59,318 nucleotides of DNA from an uncultured Clostridia bacterium (GCA_934476675.1 CAKSOE010000016.1:1-59318), one strand, 5' to 3'; shown: positions 23,176 through 33,373, numbered from the stretch's first letter. Made by a program: numbers and translations. Notes: generated by a model from the letters alone, not told the origin.

Positions 23176-26100
23176 TTAATCCACTTTTACAATTCCGGAG
23201 GTAGAGAAAAGATACAAATACTTTTCTTTTACCCTCATGCCCGTAATCCGTTCAACCGCACGCCGGTACAGTTCCAGCTGCACCGCATAGCTTTCCGCTT
23301 TTTCGGTATTAAACCGTTCAACCGCATCTTTGTCGGATATATCCCCCTTAAAGGCGTCTGTTTTGTAGTCTATAAGCGTTACACCGTCAGCTTCTTCAAA
23401 AAAGCAGTCGATTGTTCCCTGTACTATTATTTCATCATCGGCGTCCCCTCCGCAGCAAGGCTCGTATTCCTCCGCGTCAATCGAAATCTCAAACGGAGCT
23501 TCACGCCAAAGCCTGCCGTCTTTATAGGCGTCCGCCATTCTTCTTCCCAAATCGCTTTCAAAAAAGCCGCGGATAAATTCCGGAGAGATGTTTTTTATAT
23601 CCTCCTCCGAAATCTGCCCGTTTTCGCAAATTCGCCGTGTTTCGGATTTAATGTATTCATCGTCCATGCCGGTTCTGATATCTATATATGCCATAATCTG
23701 ATGATGCGCTGTTCCGATAACGTTTGCTTCTTCGTGGTTCTGCGCAAATAACGGCTTTTTTACCATGGAATAGTCAATGCTGTAACCGCTTGTATCGGCG
23801 TTTCTGCGCTTTATCTCCGTTACTGTGGTTTTTGCCGGCAACCGGCAAAGTCTTTCGTACGGATAGCTGTAATTTAAAATATTGTATATATCACTGTCAT
23901 ACAGAAGATTTTCATATACAACATTAAAATCCCAGTTTTCTTCATCGTTAAGCGCTGCCGGAATAAGCCAGTCGAAAAATCCGCGTGCGCGTGCCGAAAC
24001 CTCCTCCGGCATCTTTTTGCCGTTTCCGTTTTCACGCCACGTATTTATTGCCGCATCGAACTTTTCTCTGTCTGCAAAATTTATAACAGACGTTACAATC
24101 AGTTTTTCTTTCGGACGCGTCAGCGCAACATACAGCCGCCTTAAATTTTCCGACTGCTGTTCAAGAGCGTTTATACGCCTAATATAGTCATACGCCGCGG
24201 TATCGCAGAAGTAGCTGTTTTCGGCGTCAACATACCTCATTCCGAAACCGGCGTCCTTGTGCATATTCATAAGCTTGGACTCGCCCTTCGCCCTGCTTTG
24301 AGGAAAACGTTTTCCGCACCCTGCAAGAAACACTACCGGAAATTCCAGACCCTTGCTTTTATGAATTGTCATAATTCTGACAACATCGTGATTTTCACCT
24401 ATGATTTTTGCCGAACCCATATTTTCCGAACTGCTTTTGAGTCTTTCGGTATAGCGTATGAAGTTAAACAGTCCTTTAAATCCCGTTTCCTCATAATTCT
24501 TTGCACGTTCATACAAAAGCCGCAGATTCGCCTGCGCCTCCTCGCCGCCCTCAAATGCTCCCATAAAATCATAAAATCCGCTTTCCTCATAAAGAGCCCA
24601 AAGCAATCCTGCAACCGACTTGTATTCGGTATATTCACGCCAACGATCAAGTTTTTTTATAAATCCCGCACATTTAATGCGTATTTCTTTATTATCTCCG
24701 TAATATCCGCATAATGCGTCATAAAAATACTCCGCATTTTTGCTGTAAATGCGTATTTCGGCAAGCTCTCTGTCGTCAAAGCCCCCAATCGGCGACCTCA
24801 TAACCGCAATCAGAGGAATGTCACGCCGGCAGTTATCAATCACCTTAATCAGTGACATCACAAGCTGCACCTCACGTCGGTCAAAATAGCCTTCGTTTTC
24901 AACATATGCATCTATTCCCTGTTCGGCAAGCTCATGCGTGTAAATATCTCCGGCATTTTTTACCGAACTCATCAGAATGGTTACATCACTGCTTTTTATA
25001 TCGCGGTATATCGGATTTCCGTCCTCGTCGCTGCCGCACATAACCTTATACTTTTCATCTATAAGTCTGCGTATTTCTTTTGCAATATGCGCCGCTTCAA
25101 GCTGTTCGGAGGCTGCTTCGAGCATTTCCGGATTACTCGTTTCCTTGAAAAGCGGTATCATATGAAATTCGGATTTATGATTACTTCCGTTCTCGGTGTA
25201 ATAGTCGTTTTCACGGCTCAAAACCTCATTGTCACGATACACAACATCGCCTACCGTATCCGACATGACACAGCCGAAAACCGAATTTACGCTGTCCAGT
25301 ATTTCCATACGGCTTCTGAAATTCTGCGAAAGCGCTATTCTTACTCCGTCTTTTCCCTCAGCATATCTTGCACTTTTATCCTTAAAAATAAACGGATCTC
25401 CGCCGCGGAAACGATATATACTCTGCTTTAAATCGCCCACCATGAATATGTTGTTCTTTGAAACCGCTCTGAAAATTGCGTCCTGCAAGCCGTTTGTGTC
25501 CTGGTATTCGTCAATCAGAATTTCATCATATTTGTCGGTGTATTCTTTGCGTATATCTTTATCGCCGAACAATTTGTACGTCATATGCTCAATGTCCGAA
25601 AACTCAAAAACACCTTTTTTAAGCTTCATACTCATGAATTTTTCGTCAAATTCTTCAACCAGCCAGACAATATCCTTTATAATTTTGCCCAACGTTTCAA
25701 ATTGCGCCGAAACCTCCTCCGAACACCTCGTAATCAGCGGCGCTGTTTCGGATTTAAAGCCTTCGCTTATTTCTTTACGTTCATCTCTGAATTTTTCCCA
25801 AAATTCGTTTTCTTCTTTCGGCGATCTGATCTGCGGAAAATATCCCTTGCCATTTATTTGGCACAGCAGCTCATATGCCGAATCCCATTTTTCGCTTTCG
25901 GATTTATTTTCCGTAAAAACCTGTTTTAAACGCATGGCGGAATCCGCACCGAGCATTGACGCATTCCATAAATTACCCCAAAACGTATTCATGCTGTGCG
26001 CAGCTTTTTTATCCGTACAGTACGGATAAATCTCTGCCGCTTCCTTATACGTCATATTCTCTCCGCAGACCGCCGTCATATTTTCAATCATTTTTTTGTA

Positions 26101-26778
26101 TTTTGCACCGTACTCACCGGCAGCTTTTTTACAGCGTTTTAACGCGTCCTGTATCCAAATGCCCAAAAAAAGTTCTTCACCGTTTACATCATACATTGCC
26201 GCCTTTTCCTCAATCCACTTTTGCGGCTCCGGAAAAGACTGAGCAAATTTATGCACCGACAATACAAGTTCTTTAAGACCGTAATCGTTTCTGTTTGAGG
26301 AATACAGACGCGTCAGACGTATAAATCTTGCCTTTTCCTCCGAATTGTCACTGCTGTAAAACGAATCAAACAGCGCGTCACACGCTTCATCTCGTATAAG
26401 CTCGCTCTCGGCGCTGTCACATATCCCGAAATCGGGGTCTATGCCTATATTATGAAAATTATTTTTTACACATCTCAGACAAAACGAATCTATTGTCGTT
26501 ATATCTGCGCCGCCGGCAAGACGTATCTGACGGTTTGCACGTGCGCTGCCATCTTTTTTCAGTGCTCGTATTATTTTTTCCTTCATTTCCGCAGCCGCCG
26601 CCTCGGTGAAGGTTACAACAAGCATACGGTCTATATCGGCAGGATTATCTTTATCGAGAATACGGCGTATTATGCGTTCGACAAGCACGGCTGTTTTTCC
26701 CGAGCCCGCTGCGGCGCTTACAAGTATATCGGAACCTTTTTCCGTTATTGCTCTTATCTGTCCGTCCGTCCATTCCAT
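23176..26778 (-). CDS. addA: ATP-dependent helicase/nuclease subunit A (AddA)
   Basis: UvrD-type helicase-nuclease of 1200 residues that, with AddB, processes double-strand ends to Chi-like sites for RecA-dependent repair. Walker A is SAAAGSGKTAVLVERIIRR near residue 25; motif II is LIDEYQDTN near 420; later helicase motifs include NFRSRMEIL and MTIHKSKGLEFPVVF. The C-terminal RecB-like nuclease motif is TLIDYKTDAF near residue 1138. Length and order match the Bacillus enzyme. The start codon lies 25 bases inside the end of addB, so the two subunits are translationally coupled. Confidence 0.97.
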   Translation of the reverse strand: MEWTDGQIRAITEKGSDILVSAAAGSGKTAVLVERIIRRILDKDNPADIDRMLVVTFTEAAAAEMKEKIIRALKKDGSARANRQIRLAGGADITTIDSFCLRCVKNNFHNIGIDPDFGICDSAESELIRDEACDALFDSFYSSDNSEEKARFIRLTRLYSSNRNDYGLKELVLSVHKFAQSFPEPQKWIEEKAAMYDVNGEELFLGIWIQDALKRCKKAAGEYGAKYKKMIENMTAVCGENMTYKEAAEIYPYCTDKKAAHSMNTFWGNLWNASMLGADSAMRLKQVFTENKSESEKWDSAYELLCQINGKGYFPQIRSPKEENEFWEKFRDERKEISEGFKSETAPLITRCSEEVSAQFETLGKIIKDIVWLVEEFDEKFMSMKLKKGVFEFSDIEHMTYKLFGDKDIRKEYTDKYDEILIDEYQDTNGLQDAIFRAVSKNNIFMVGDLKQSIYRFRGGDPFIFKDKSARYAEGKDGVRIALSQNFRSRMEILDSVNSVFGCVMSDTVGDVVYRDNEVLSRENDYYTENGSNHKSEFHMIPLFKETSNPEMLEAASEQLEAAHIAKEIRRLIDEKYKVMCGSDEDGNPIYRDIKSSDVTILMSSVKNAGDIYTHELAEQGIDAYVENEGYFDRREVQLVMSLIKVIDNCRRDIPLIAVMRSPIGGFDDRELAEIRIYSKNAEYFYDALCGYYGDNKEIRIKCAGFIKKLDRWREYTEYKSVAGLLWALYEESGFYDFMGAFEGGEEAQANLRLLYERAKNYEETGFKGLFNFIRYTERLKSSSENMGSAKIIGENHDVVRIMTIHKSKGLEFPVVFLAGCGKRFPQSRAKGESKLMNMHKDAGFGMRYVDAENSYFCDTAAYDYIRRINALEQQSENLRRLYVALTRPKEKLIVTSVINFADREKFDAAINTWRENGNGKKMPEEVSARARGFFDWLIPAALNDEENWDFNVVYENLLYDSDIYNILNYSYPYERLCRLPAKTTVTEIKRRNADTSGYSIDYSMVKKPLFAQNHEEANVIGTAHHQIMAYIDIRTGMDDEYIKSETRRICENGQISEEDIKNISPEFIRGFFESDLGRRMADAYKDGRLWREAPFEISIDAEEYEPCCGGDADDEIIVQGTIDCFFEEADGVTLIDYKTDAFKGDISDKDAVERFNTEKAESYAVQLELYRRAVERITGMRVKEKYLYLFSTSGIVKVD

Positions 26779-29700
26779 TCTTCGCCGCCCCCTTCCTCAA
26801 CAATTCTTTGCCAGCAATCGCCTTTTGTATTTTTCTTTTTCCGCACCTGTGCATTTTCGCGTTCAAAAACGCACGCTTCTTTAAATGCGCAGTAGCTGCA
26901 CGATGAGGTCATATCGTCCTCCTCATAGGGCGAGACTTCAAATTCGCCGCGCTTTATCTCACTGTCGATTTCCAAAACCTTATCCGACACGTATTGCATC
27001 AGCGCTTCGCCCTCACGCTCTGTCCGAACACCCCGAACTTCTTTTTTCTGCGTCATGGTAAGCGGAGTAAAATCGCTTTCGTAACGTATTCCGTTTTCAT
27101 AAAAATCACGCATACCTTCATCTACGGCATAAAGGCTGTCCATATCAATATATCCGTCCGCGTCTGTTTTTGCAAACATTACTCCGTCAAGGCGCATATC
27201 CTTTGTATGCTCACGCTCTGCCGATGCAGCGTCATGACTGCTTATTCTGTTATCCTTTATACGATTGTAGAATATACCCGAAACGCTCGTTGCACGGCTT
27301 TTTATTTCCGTTTCGGCTTTCTTTACGGCTATCGCATAAATAATCATCTGCATATTTACTCTGTTAAGAATATTTTTTATATCAAATCCGGTATTTCCCG
27401 TTTTGTAGTCAATTATACGGATATATTCCTTTTTGCCGTCATCATATACATCAACCCTGTCAACAACACCTTTAATATATACTCCGTCCCCCACCTTGAC
27501 TTTTTCAAATTCACGTTCATAGCCGTTTGTCGTATACCGTCCCTCACTCAGACTTTTATGCACCACTGCCGCACTGCCTTTAACGGTTTTTGTTATTCTG
27601 TCTATTATATCAACCCGTTTTTCTGCGTCCTCAGATGCAAAAAAACGCATTTTTTCCTTTGTTTCGGCGGCAATTTCATCTATGCAGCTGTTACGCTCAC
27701 TGTCCGACAGTCTGCGCCACTTTTCGGATTTTTCCTCCGCTGTCTGTGCTCCGTCCTCCACACGCATACAAAATTCCTGAATAAATCTGTGCGCACATGA
27801 GCCGAAATCATTCGCCGCAATACCCGAAATCTCCTGTTCCTTTGCGTTAAGTCCGTACTGCATAAAATACGAAAACGGGCATTGGGCATAAACATTAAGT
27901 CTGCTCGCACTGTAAACCGTATCGCCGCTGCCGAACAGCTTTAATGCGTTATTTACGCCTATTTTTGTTTTTCTCTGCGAATATTTTGAGGCAGTTTCAA
28001 GCAAAAGCAGCTTGGAATCGTATTTTTCGTTATTTTTAAACCAACGATACGCGCTCTCCCATTCTGCAGTTTTTACCGCCGTACCGTTTGAGGATTTGTT
28101 TATCAAAAGGCGGTGTATTGTAGCGTCCGGTGACGATATATACGATTTGTCGGAAAAATCTGTAATTATATTATCCTTAACCTCAAGCTTTTCAAACATT
28201 TCCCGTATATCGGAAATCAGCCCCGAGGGTCTTAGCGCACCCCCCTCACTGTTCTGAACATGATAGCTGAAAAACAGCTTATCTGTCACCGGTGCAATCG
28301 CTTTGTATACCTTAAAATACTGATGCACCATACGTTTTTTAGTATCGGGCGCAAGTGAGATTTGGCAATCCTCTTTTAAAATATTTCTGTCGGCATTCGA
28401 GAAAAATCCCTCGTCAACAATATCATTTGGGTATGTTCCGTTTACCGCACCCGTAACAAACAAAGCTTTTACCGCTGCCGCTGTACTTCTTTCCACACTT
28501 CCCACGCATACGCTGTCAAGTGCGGACGGAATTGTTTTAATTACGCATTTTGACAAACCGGATTTTATATATTCGCCGTATTCTGCAAATGGCATCTCCC
28601 TTTCGCGCATTGTCACCACAGACTGGTCAAGCGTTTCTATAATTAAATTCCATATTTCCGAAAACTGCTGCGCCTCATCATTTCTGCCGCTGCGGCGAAA
28701 ATGTACAACGTCCTTTTTCAGACCGCCGTACATATTTATATCCTCCAAAAGCTCAAACACTGCCAGCGCATAGCCGCGTGCGGTATGCGCCTTTTTTATT
28801 TTCTTGTGCAGTGAGATAAGCGGCGTCATCATGAGTTTTTTTACGGCGTTTAATTTTTCGTCACATTCCGCTTCTTCCTCCTCGCCCCACACACGTTCAA
28901 AGTCGTTTGCTTCTTCAAGCCATGTGTCCTCAAGCCAGCGTTTGCGCCCCCTCACGCCGTATTTTAAAGCATAGTTATCTATTCTGTCAATCTCCGCACG
29001 GTCAAAATGCTTATAATTTTCGTCATAAATAAAACCCGAACGCAGATAACGCATGACCGAATTGTAGCTCCATTCATCTTCAAGTATATCGAATACAGAC
29101 AAAAGCTGCATTGCAATCGGGTGGTCTGCAAGAGTTATCGTTTCATCCGAAAAATACGGTATCCTGTATTCGTCAAATACCGCCTTTACAATATGACTGA
29201 CCGCAGCGCCGTTTCCGCAAACTACCGCAATATCACGATACCGATAACCTTCCTCACGTACAAGCCGCAGTATTTCCGCTGCTGTATGCTCTGTTTCCGC
29301 ATATGCATCGCGTCCTATAAACAGCGATATGTCGTTTACTTCATCTGTGTAATGCTTGTCCGCGTCACCGTAATTTGACAGGAGAAATTTTATTTCGCTG
29401 CTTTTTACGTGGCTAAGCCTTTCTTTACAGATTATATCACCCTCATAGCCTTTAAGCTGTCTTAACTGTTCATACGCTCCCGATACCACTTCGTATTTCC
29501 CGTCATCGGGCGGATAATTTATACCTACCGTCAGATTTACTCCCTTGTCTGCCATAGCGTTAAATATTGCGATATGCTGCGGAAAGAATTCGTCAAAACG
29601 GTCTGCCCATACATATAATTCTTCGTTAAACTCGTCAGATTGGCGGATATATTCCGCTATGCGCAGCAAGTCGTCTCCGCTGTCTGTGTATGCGCCGTTT

Positions 29701-30206
29701 TGAAAAAATTCGTTATATGCCGAATAAATGCGCGCCGCCGCATCAAGCTTATTTTTCAAAACGTCATTCTTTACGGTTTCCGTGCTTTTTATAAGCATTC
29801 CGGGCGTTACACAGTATCTTTTCATTTCCGAAATCAGCGATTCCATAACGTTTACAAAGCCCGGGGTACGCATGGTGCGTATAAGAGGACTTGAATTATC
29901 CTCCGAAATGCAGGTACGTATTGCACGCGAAATAAGCATTTGTCTGCCGGATTCCGTGAGATATTTTAGATCTCTTGCACTCAAAAACGAAACAGCCATT
30001 TTTCTCGGCGTCATTACGTCTATATTATTAAGTCCCGTACCGCCGAAAGTGTCCACAAACGCCTTCTCGGTTTCAAACGAATAGTGGTCGGGAACAAGCA
30101 TTATACAGCGGTTTTGCGGGTTTTTTTCATGTACTGCACGGATTTCCTCCATGCACATTCTGCTTTTTTCCGAGCCTATTCCTCCGCGGATTACTCTTAC
30201 CGGCAT
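26754..30206 (-). CDS. addB: ATP-dependent helicase/nuclease subunit B (AddB)
   Basis: Protein of 1150 residues, partner of AddA. The inactivated-helicase-like N-terminus retains a P-loop variant, RGGIGSEKSRM, in which the usual GSGKS glycine is glutamate. The C-terminal nuclease has IIDYKTGNTGFD near residue 934. The four cysteines of the iron-sulfur staple are present: one in VYAQCPFSYF near 775 and three in CSYCAFKEAC near 1105. AAAGGA lies upstream of the ATG at 30206. A 6S RNA gene candidate ends about 40 bp upstream, so addB may also receive read-through from its promoter. Confidence 0.96.
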   Translation of the reverse strand: MPVRVIRGGIGSEKSRMCMEEIRAVHEKNPQNRCIMLVPDHYSFETEKAFVDTFGGTGLNNIDVMTPRKMAVSFLSARDLKYLTESGRQMLISRAIRTCISEDNSSPLIRTMRTPGFVNVMESLISEMKRYCVTPGMLIKSTETVKNDVLKNKLDAAARIYSAYNEFFQNGAYTDSGDDLLRIAEYIRQSDEFNEELYVWADRFDEFFPQHIAIFNAMADKGVNLTVGINYPPDDGKYEVVSGAYEQLRQLKGYEGDIICKERLSHVKSSEIKFLLSNYGDADKHYTDEVNDISLFIGRDAYAETEHTAAEILRLVREEGYRYRDIAVVCGNGAAVSHIVKAVFDEYRIPYFSDETITLADHPIAMQLLSVFDILEDEWSYNSVMRYLRSGFIYDENYKHFDRAEIDRIDNYALKYGVRGRKRWLEDTWLEEANDFERVWGEEEEAECDEKLNAVKKLMMTPLISLHKKIKKAHTARGYALAVFELLEDINMYGGLKKDVVHFRRSGRNDEAQQFSEIWNLIIETLDQSVVTMREREMPFAEYGEYIKSGLSKCVIKTIPSALDSVCVGSVERSTAAAVKALFVTGAVNGTYPNDIVDEGFFSNADRNILKEDCQISLAPDTKKRMVHQYFKVYKAIAPVTDKLFFSYHVQNSEGGALRPSGLISDIREMFEKLEVKDNIITDFSDKSYISSPDATIHRLLINKSSNGTAVKTAEWESAYRWFKNNEKYDSKLLLLETASKYSQRKTKIGVNNALKLFGSGDTVYSASRLNVYAQCPFSYFMQYGLNAKEQEISGIAANDFGSCAHRFIQEFCMRVEDGAQTAEEKSEKWRRLSDSERNSCIDEIAAETKEKMRFFASEDAEKRVDIIDRITKTVKGSAAVVHKSLSEGRYTTNGYEREFEKVKVGDGVYIKGVVDRVDVYDDGKKEYIRIIDYKTGNTGFDIKNILNRVNMQMIIYAIAVKKAETEIKSRATSVSGIFYNRIKDNRISSHDAASAEREHTKDMRLDGVMFAKTDADGYIDMDSLYAVDEGMRDFYENGIRYESDFTPLTMTQKKEVRGVRTEREGEALMQYVSDKVLEIDSEIKRGEFEVSPYEEDDMTSSCSYCAFKEACVFERENAQVRKKKNTKGDCWQRIVEEGGGEEWNGRTDR

Positions 30207-30244
30207 CTTTTAACATTCCTTTCCGTACTGATAATACATAAACA

Positions 30245-30447
30245 AAAAACCCCAAAATAACCGTCTATAAAGTCAAGTTTCTACCTGCTAATGCAGGTGG
30301 GTTAATTCCCGAATACTTTATATGTCCACTGGCATTTCCGAAGAAACGGAGGCGTATACGCCATATTCGGAGAAAATATCCCTTTTAAGAAGTGTTGGTA
30401 AAAAAAAGACTTCTTCACGCGAAATTTCAGGGTGTCTTAAATTGTCT
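30245..30447 (-). ncRNA. ssrS: 6S RNA (SsrS) candidate
   Basis: Not a protein gene. The minus-strand transcript, predicted to start near 30447, folds as 6S RNA should. The closing stem brings the 5' ACCC..AAAU..CGU..AAGUC together with the 3' GACUU..ACG..AUUU..GGGG. A central bubble follows whose 3' side carries a small perfect hairpin (ACCUGC-AUUA-GCAGGU). A distal stem (GGG/CCC, then CCGAAUA with UAUUCGG) leads to a terminal arm (CCGUUUCUUCGG and GGCGUAUACGCC). The transcript ends at a T6 run directly after the closing stem, giving about 200 nt. 6S RNA mimics an open promoter and binds sigma-A RNA polymerase in stationary phase. Primary sequence is poorly conserved, so the call rests on the fold and promoter. 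Confidence 0.7.
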
Positions 30448-30453
30448 GTAAAT

Positions 30454-30482
30454 ATAATAACACATTACAAGCAAAATTTCAA
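30454..30482 (-). promoter_or_regulatory. Strong sigma-A promoter of the 6S RNA
   Basis: TTGAAA (30477-30482), a 17-bp spacer and TATTAT (30454-30459) on the minus strand place the start near 30447. Confidence 0.75.
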
Positions 30483-30704
30483 GTACTTTTTGCATTTTTT
30501 ATATTAAATTATATTATTTTTCATCATTTTACCTTTCTGTTTGTTTTTGCACCGTCTGTAACTTATTTAAAAGCATGATTTTATTTTGTATTTTCGGACA
30601 TTACTTTCATCATCGGGCATCTTAGTATTGAAAGACTGTATCCCAAAACTCCGAAGCAGATTATTTTTGCTGATTTTAAGCTGCAATATGGGAATAAACT
30701 GCTT
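30483..30704. other. Intergenic DNA after the carbohydrate operon
   Basis: AT-rich DNA between the last permease stop and the 6S RNA promoter. I see no gene and no convincing terminator hairpin. Confidence 0.4.
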
Positions 30705-31616
30705 TTATCCTTTTACGCCGCCTATATTTACTCCGCCCATTATATGCTTCTGGAACAGAACAAATATTACAAACTGCGGAATACTTGCAAAAACCAGCGC
30801 CATAAAATATGTATTCTGTTTGATAGATAAATTAGATTTGAGCCTGTAAAGCTGCAACGGAATAATAACGTTTTTATCCAGAACCAACAACGGCGTAAAA
30901 AATTCCGACCATGCACTGCTTAATGTTATAATGCTTACATAAATAACCGTTGGCAATGAAAGCGGCAGCATAATGCGGAAAAACACTCCATAGTCACCGC
31001 ATCCGTCCAGCTTTGCCGCCTCGACATACGACTGTGACAGCGCGTCAAAAGCATTCTTAAACAACAGAACGGCAAATGTGTCCGCTCCCGCTCCAAGCCA
31101 CATCGGCCAGAATGTATCCAACAAGCTTACTCCCATATTAATATCCGCCGCAAACGGAAAATGAAGATACGAAATATAATTCGGCACCATTCTAATCTGC
31201 CCCGGCATCATCATCGTCCATACAACAAGTGTAAAAACCAGCTTGCTGCCGCGAGGTTTAAGCTTTGATAATACATATCCTCCAAAGCCGCAGACTATAA
31301 CCTTGCATACCAAATCTCCGATTGACAAAATCACCGTATTGGCAAAGCCTTTTGTCAAATCAAGCAATTTCCATGATTCGGATATTCTTTTCAATGCTTC
31401 CGTAAAAGACACATTTCGTGGAAATATCGAAAACGACGAATATATTTCGCTGCTGTCTTTAAAAGCAGAGAGTATAGTCCATGCGGTCGGAAGCATACTG
31501 ACGATGGCTGTAATAGTCAGAATCACTATTATAAAAGCATACACAAGCTTACCTTTTACGGTTTTCATATCTGATGCTCTTAAAATACCTGTATTTTTGC
31601 TGTCAAATCTGTTCAT
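30705..31616 (-). CDS. Carbohydrate ABC transporter permease (CUT1, MalG type)
   Basis: Inner-membrane permease of 303 residues with six helices. The cytoplasmic EAA loop, YVEAAKLDGCGDYGVFFRIM near residue 200, is the docking site for the ABC ATPase, and the C-terminus GGVNIGGVKG is typical of MalG-like subunits. AAGGAGG precedes the ATG, 12 bp after the partner permease. It is the last gene of the locus. No ATPase gene is present in the window, so a shared MsmK-type ATPase elsewhere is needed. Confidence 0.93.
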   Translation of the reverse strand: MNRFDSKNTGILRASDMKTVKGKLVYAFIIVILTITAIVSMLPTAWTILSAFKDSSEIYSSFSIFPRNVSFTEALKRISESWKLLDLTKGFANTVILSIGDLVCKVIVCGFGGYVLSKLKPRGSKLVFTLVVWTMMMPGQIRMVPNYISYLHFPFAADINMGVSLLDTFWPMWLGAGADTFAVLLFKNAFDALSQSYVEAAKLDGCGDYGVFFRIMLPLSLPTVIYVSIITLSSAWSEFFTPLLVLDKNVIIPLQLYRLKSNLSIKQNTYFMALVFASIPQFVIFVLFQKHIMGGVNIGGVKG

Positions 31617-31628
31617 ACATATGCCTCC

Positions 31629-32573
31629 TTAATAACGATCTTCTATTTTTCGGTTAAGTTTAAAATAGAAACACGTAAATATAATTAAAATCAGGAAAAT
31701 AATAACCCCCAGTGCCATTGCCTGACCAGTTCCTTTTCCGCTGCTGTTAAAGCCGTACTGATAGAGCTGAAACGAAAGTGACGTAGATGCACCGTTCGGG
31801 CCTCCGCCCGTCATAGCCAAAGGCTGATCCAACACCTGGAACACTCCTATAATCTGTCGCACAACATTCAGCAGCAAAAGTCCTTCAAGAGACGGCAATG
31901 TTATATATCTGATACGCTTCCATATTCCTGCACCGTCAATAATTGCCGCCTCATAAAGTTCTGCCGGCACTCCCTGGAGTACCGCAAAATACAAAAGTAT
32001 TGCCGCCGGAGAGCCTGCCCATGACATATATATTACAATTCCTACAATCGAAAACCGCGGATCATTCAGCCAACCGTACGGCTCCAATCCCAGCTTCATC
32101 AGCAGCATATTAAGTAATCCCGTATGATCCGGAAAATAGATAAAATACCAAATCAGCATTGCGGCAATTCCGGGAATAATAGCCGGAAGATAAATCAATA
32201 TGCGAAACGCCTGTTTGCCATGTACTGCCTCATCAAGCATTACAGCTATAATCAAAGCAGGCAGAAATCCTATTGCCAGCGACCATATTACATATTTCAC
32301 AGTATTCCAAAGTGTAGGAAGAAACTGCGAATTTGTCAGTACTTTTCTATAATTGTCAAATCCGCAAAAGCTTGTTGCCGTATATCCGTCCATTTTGAAA
32401 AAAGACCACACCCCACACATGATTGTGGGGCGCCAAACAAGCAAATACAAAATAACTATCATCGGCAGCATTAATATCCACGCATTAAAATTTCTGCCAA
32501 AGTGCATAGGCTTGCGCATCCTGCTCCGCGCTGCTGTTTTACCGCTTTTTGTTAAAGTCTTTGATGTCTTCAT
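31629..32573 (-). CDS. Carbohydrate ABC transporter permease (CUT1, MalF type)
   Basis: Permease of 314 residues with six helices; the N-terminus is basic (KTAARSRMRKPMHFGR). The EAA loop is LYEAAIIDGAGIWKRIRYIT near residue 210, and VLDQPLAMTGGGPNGAS is the usual motif before the last helices. The ATG at 32573 is chosen because AGAGG is eight bases upstream. It pairs with the downstream MalG-type subunit. Confidence 0.93.
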   Translation of the reverse strand: MKTSKTLTKSGKTAARSRMRKPMHFGRNFNAWILMLPMIVILYLLVWRPTIMCGVWSFFKMDGYTATSFCGFDNYRKVLTNSQFLPTLWNTVKYVIWSLAIGFLPALIIAVMLDEAVHGKQAFRILIYLPAIIPGIAAMLIWYFIYFPDHTGLLNMLLMKLGLEPYGWLNDPRFSIVGIVIYMSWAGSPAAILLYFAVLQGVPAELYEAAIIDGAGIWKRIRYITLPSLEGLLLLNVVRQIIGVFQVLDQPLAMTGGGPNGASTSLSFQLYQYGFNSSGKGTGQAMALGVIIFLILIIFTCFYFKLNRKIEDRY

Positions 32574-32635
32574 TTCGTTCACCTCTACTCACCTATTTAT
32601 ATATTGTCATCTTAGAACAGCATTGATATTGACTT

Positions 32636-33373
32636 TTAGTCACAAATCTCTAATTCATCGTTATCATCAGGCACAATTATCGGAAAATCAAAACTGCTGC
32701 TTATTTTCTTAAAATAATCTATCTTTTCCTGCGGATAAATATGCATAATAACCACCTGTTCGACATCAAGTCTGCGTAAAATCCTTTCCAACGTTTCCTT
32801 CGGAGCATGAGCACATTCCGTAACTATCAAATCAAAATGGTTTTCAAATGCTACTTGCGGAAAATCATTCATCTCTGCCGTCAAATCACCCGTAAACAAT
32901 ATACGCTTTCCCTCAGCCTCCAGATCAAAAGCATATGAAAGTCTGTCTACATTCTTCATGTGTTCGGTAGGAATTGCCGTAACCCTTATCGTTCCATCGT
33001 TAAATATTTCGCCTGCTTCATATTTCCGAATTTTTATATTGGGGTTTGATTCGTCCATGCGCACCTCAATCAACGGTTTCATAGCATTTAAAAGTTCTTT
33101 ATCCGGCAGATATGCGGTTATGGCGCTTTGCATAAAATGCCACTTTCCAAGCGTCATAAATATTGGCAAACCGCCGCAATGGTCAAGATGGGCATGAGTT
33201 ATAAATATATCCGAAATATCAGCACATGAAATCCCGTGTCTTACAGCAATATCCGCAAACGGCGCGCCCATATCTATAATATATTTCTTTTCTCCTGTTT
33301 CCAGCATAGTGCAGGAACAATATCTGTCCTTTTCGGGCAGTCCGTGGCTCGTGCCAAAAAAAGTGAATTTCAT
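32636..33373 (-). CDS. MBL-fold (metallo-beta-lactamase superfamily) hydrolase
   Basis: Protein of 245 residues with the dinuclear metal motif FITHAHLDHCGG (HxHxDH) near residue 57, a later aspartate in LFTGDLTAEM near 160, and a C-terminal histidine in VVIMHIYPQEK. It is of the ribonuclease Z / phosphodiesterase-like type, cytoplasmic. GGGGAGG precedes the ATG at 33373. It is unusual for a sugar ABC operon to place such a gene between the solute-binding protein and the permeases; it might hydrolyse a phosphodiester or lactone derived from the substrate, but this is a guess. Confidence 0.85.
   Translation of the reverse strand: MKFTFFGTSHGLPEKDRYCSCTMLETGEKKYIIDMGAPFADIAVRHGISCADISDIFITHAHLDHCGGLPIFMTLGKWHFMQSAITAYLPDKELLNAMKPLIEVRMDESNPNIKIRKYEAGEIFNDGTIRVTAIPTEHMKNVDRLSYAFDLEAEGKRILFTGDLTAEMNDFPQVAFENHFDLIVTECAHAPKETLERILRRLDVEQVVIMHIYPQEKIDYFKKISSSFDFPIIVPDDNDELEICD

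Noticed and set aside
25229..26029. 266-codon plus-strand frame
   Set aside because: Antisense to the clear addA gene; no domain and no start signal.
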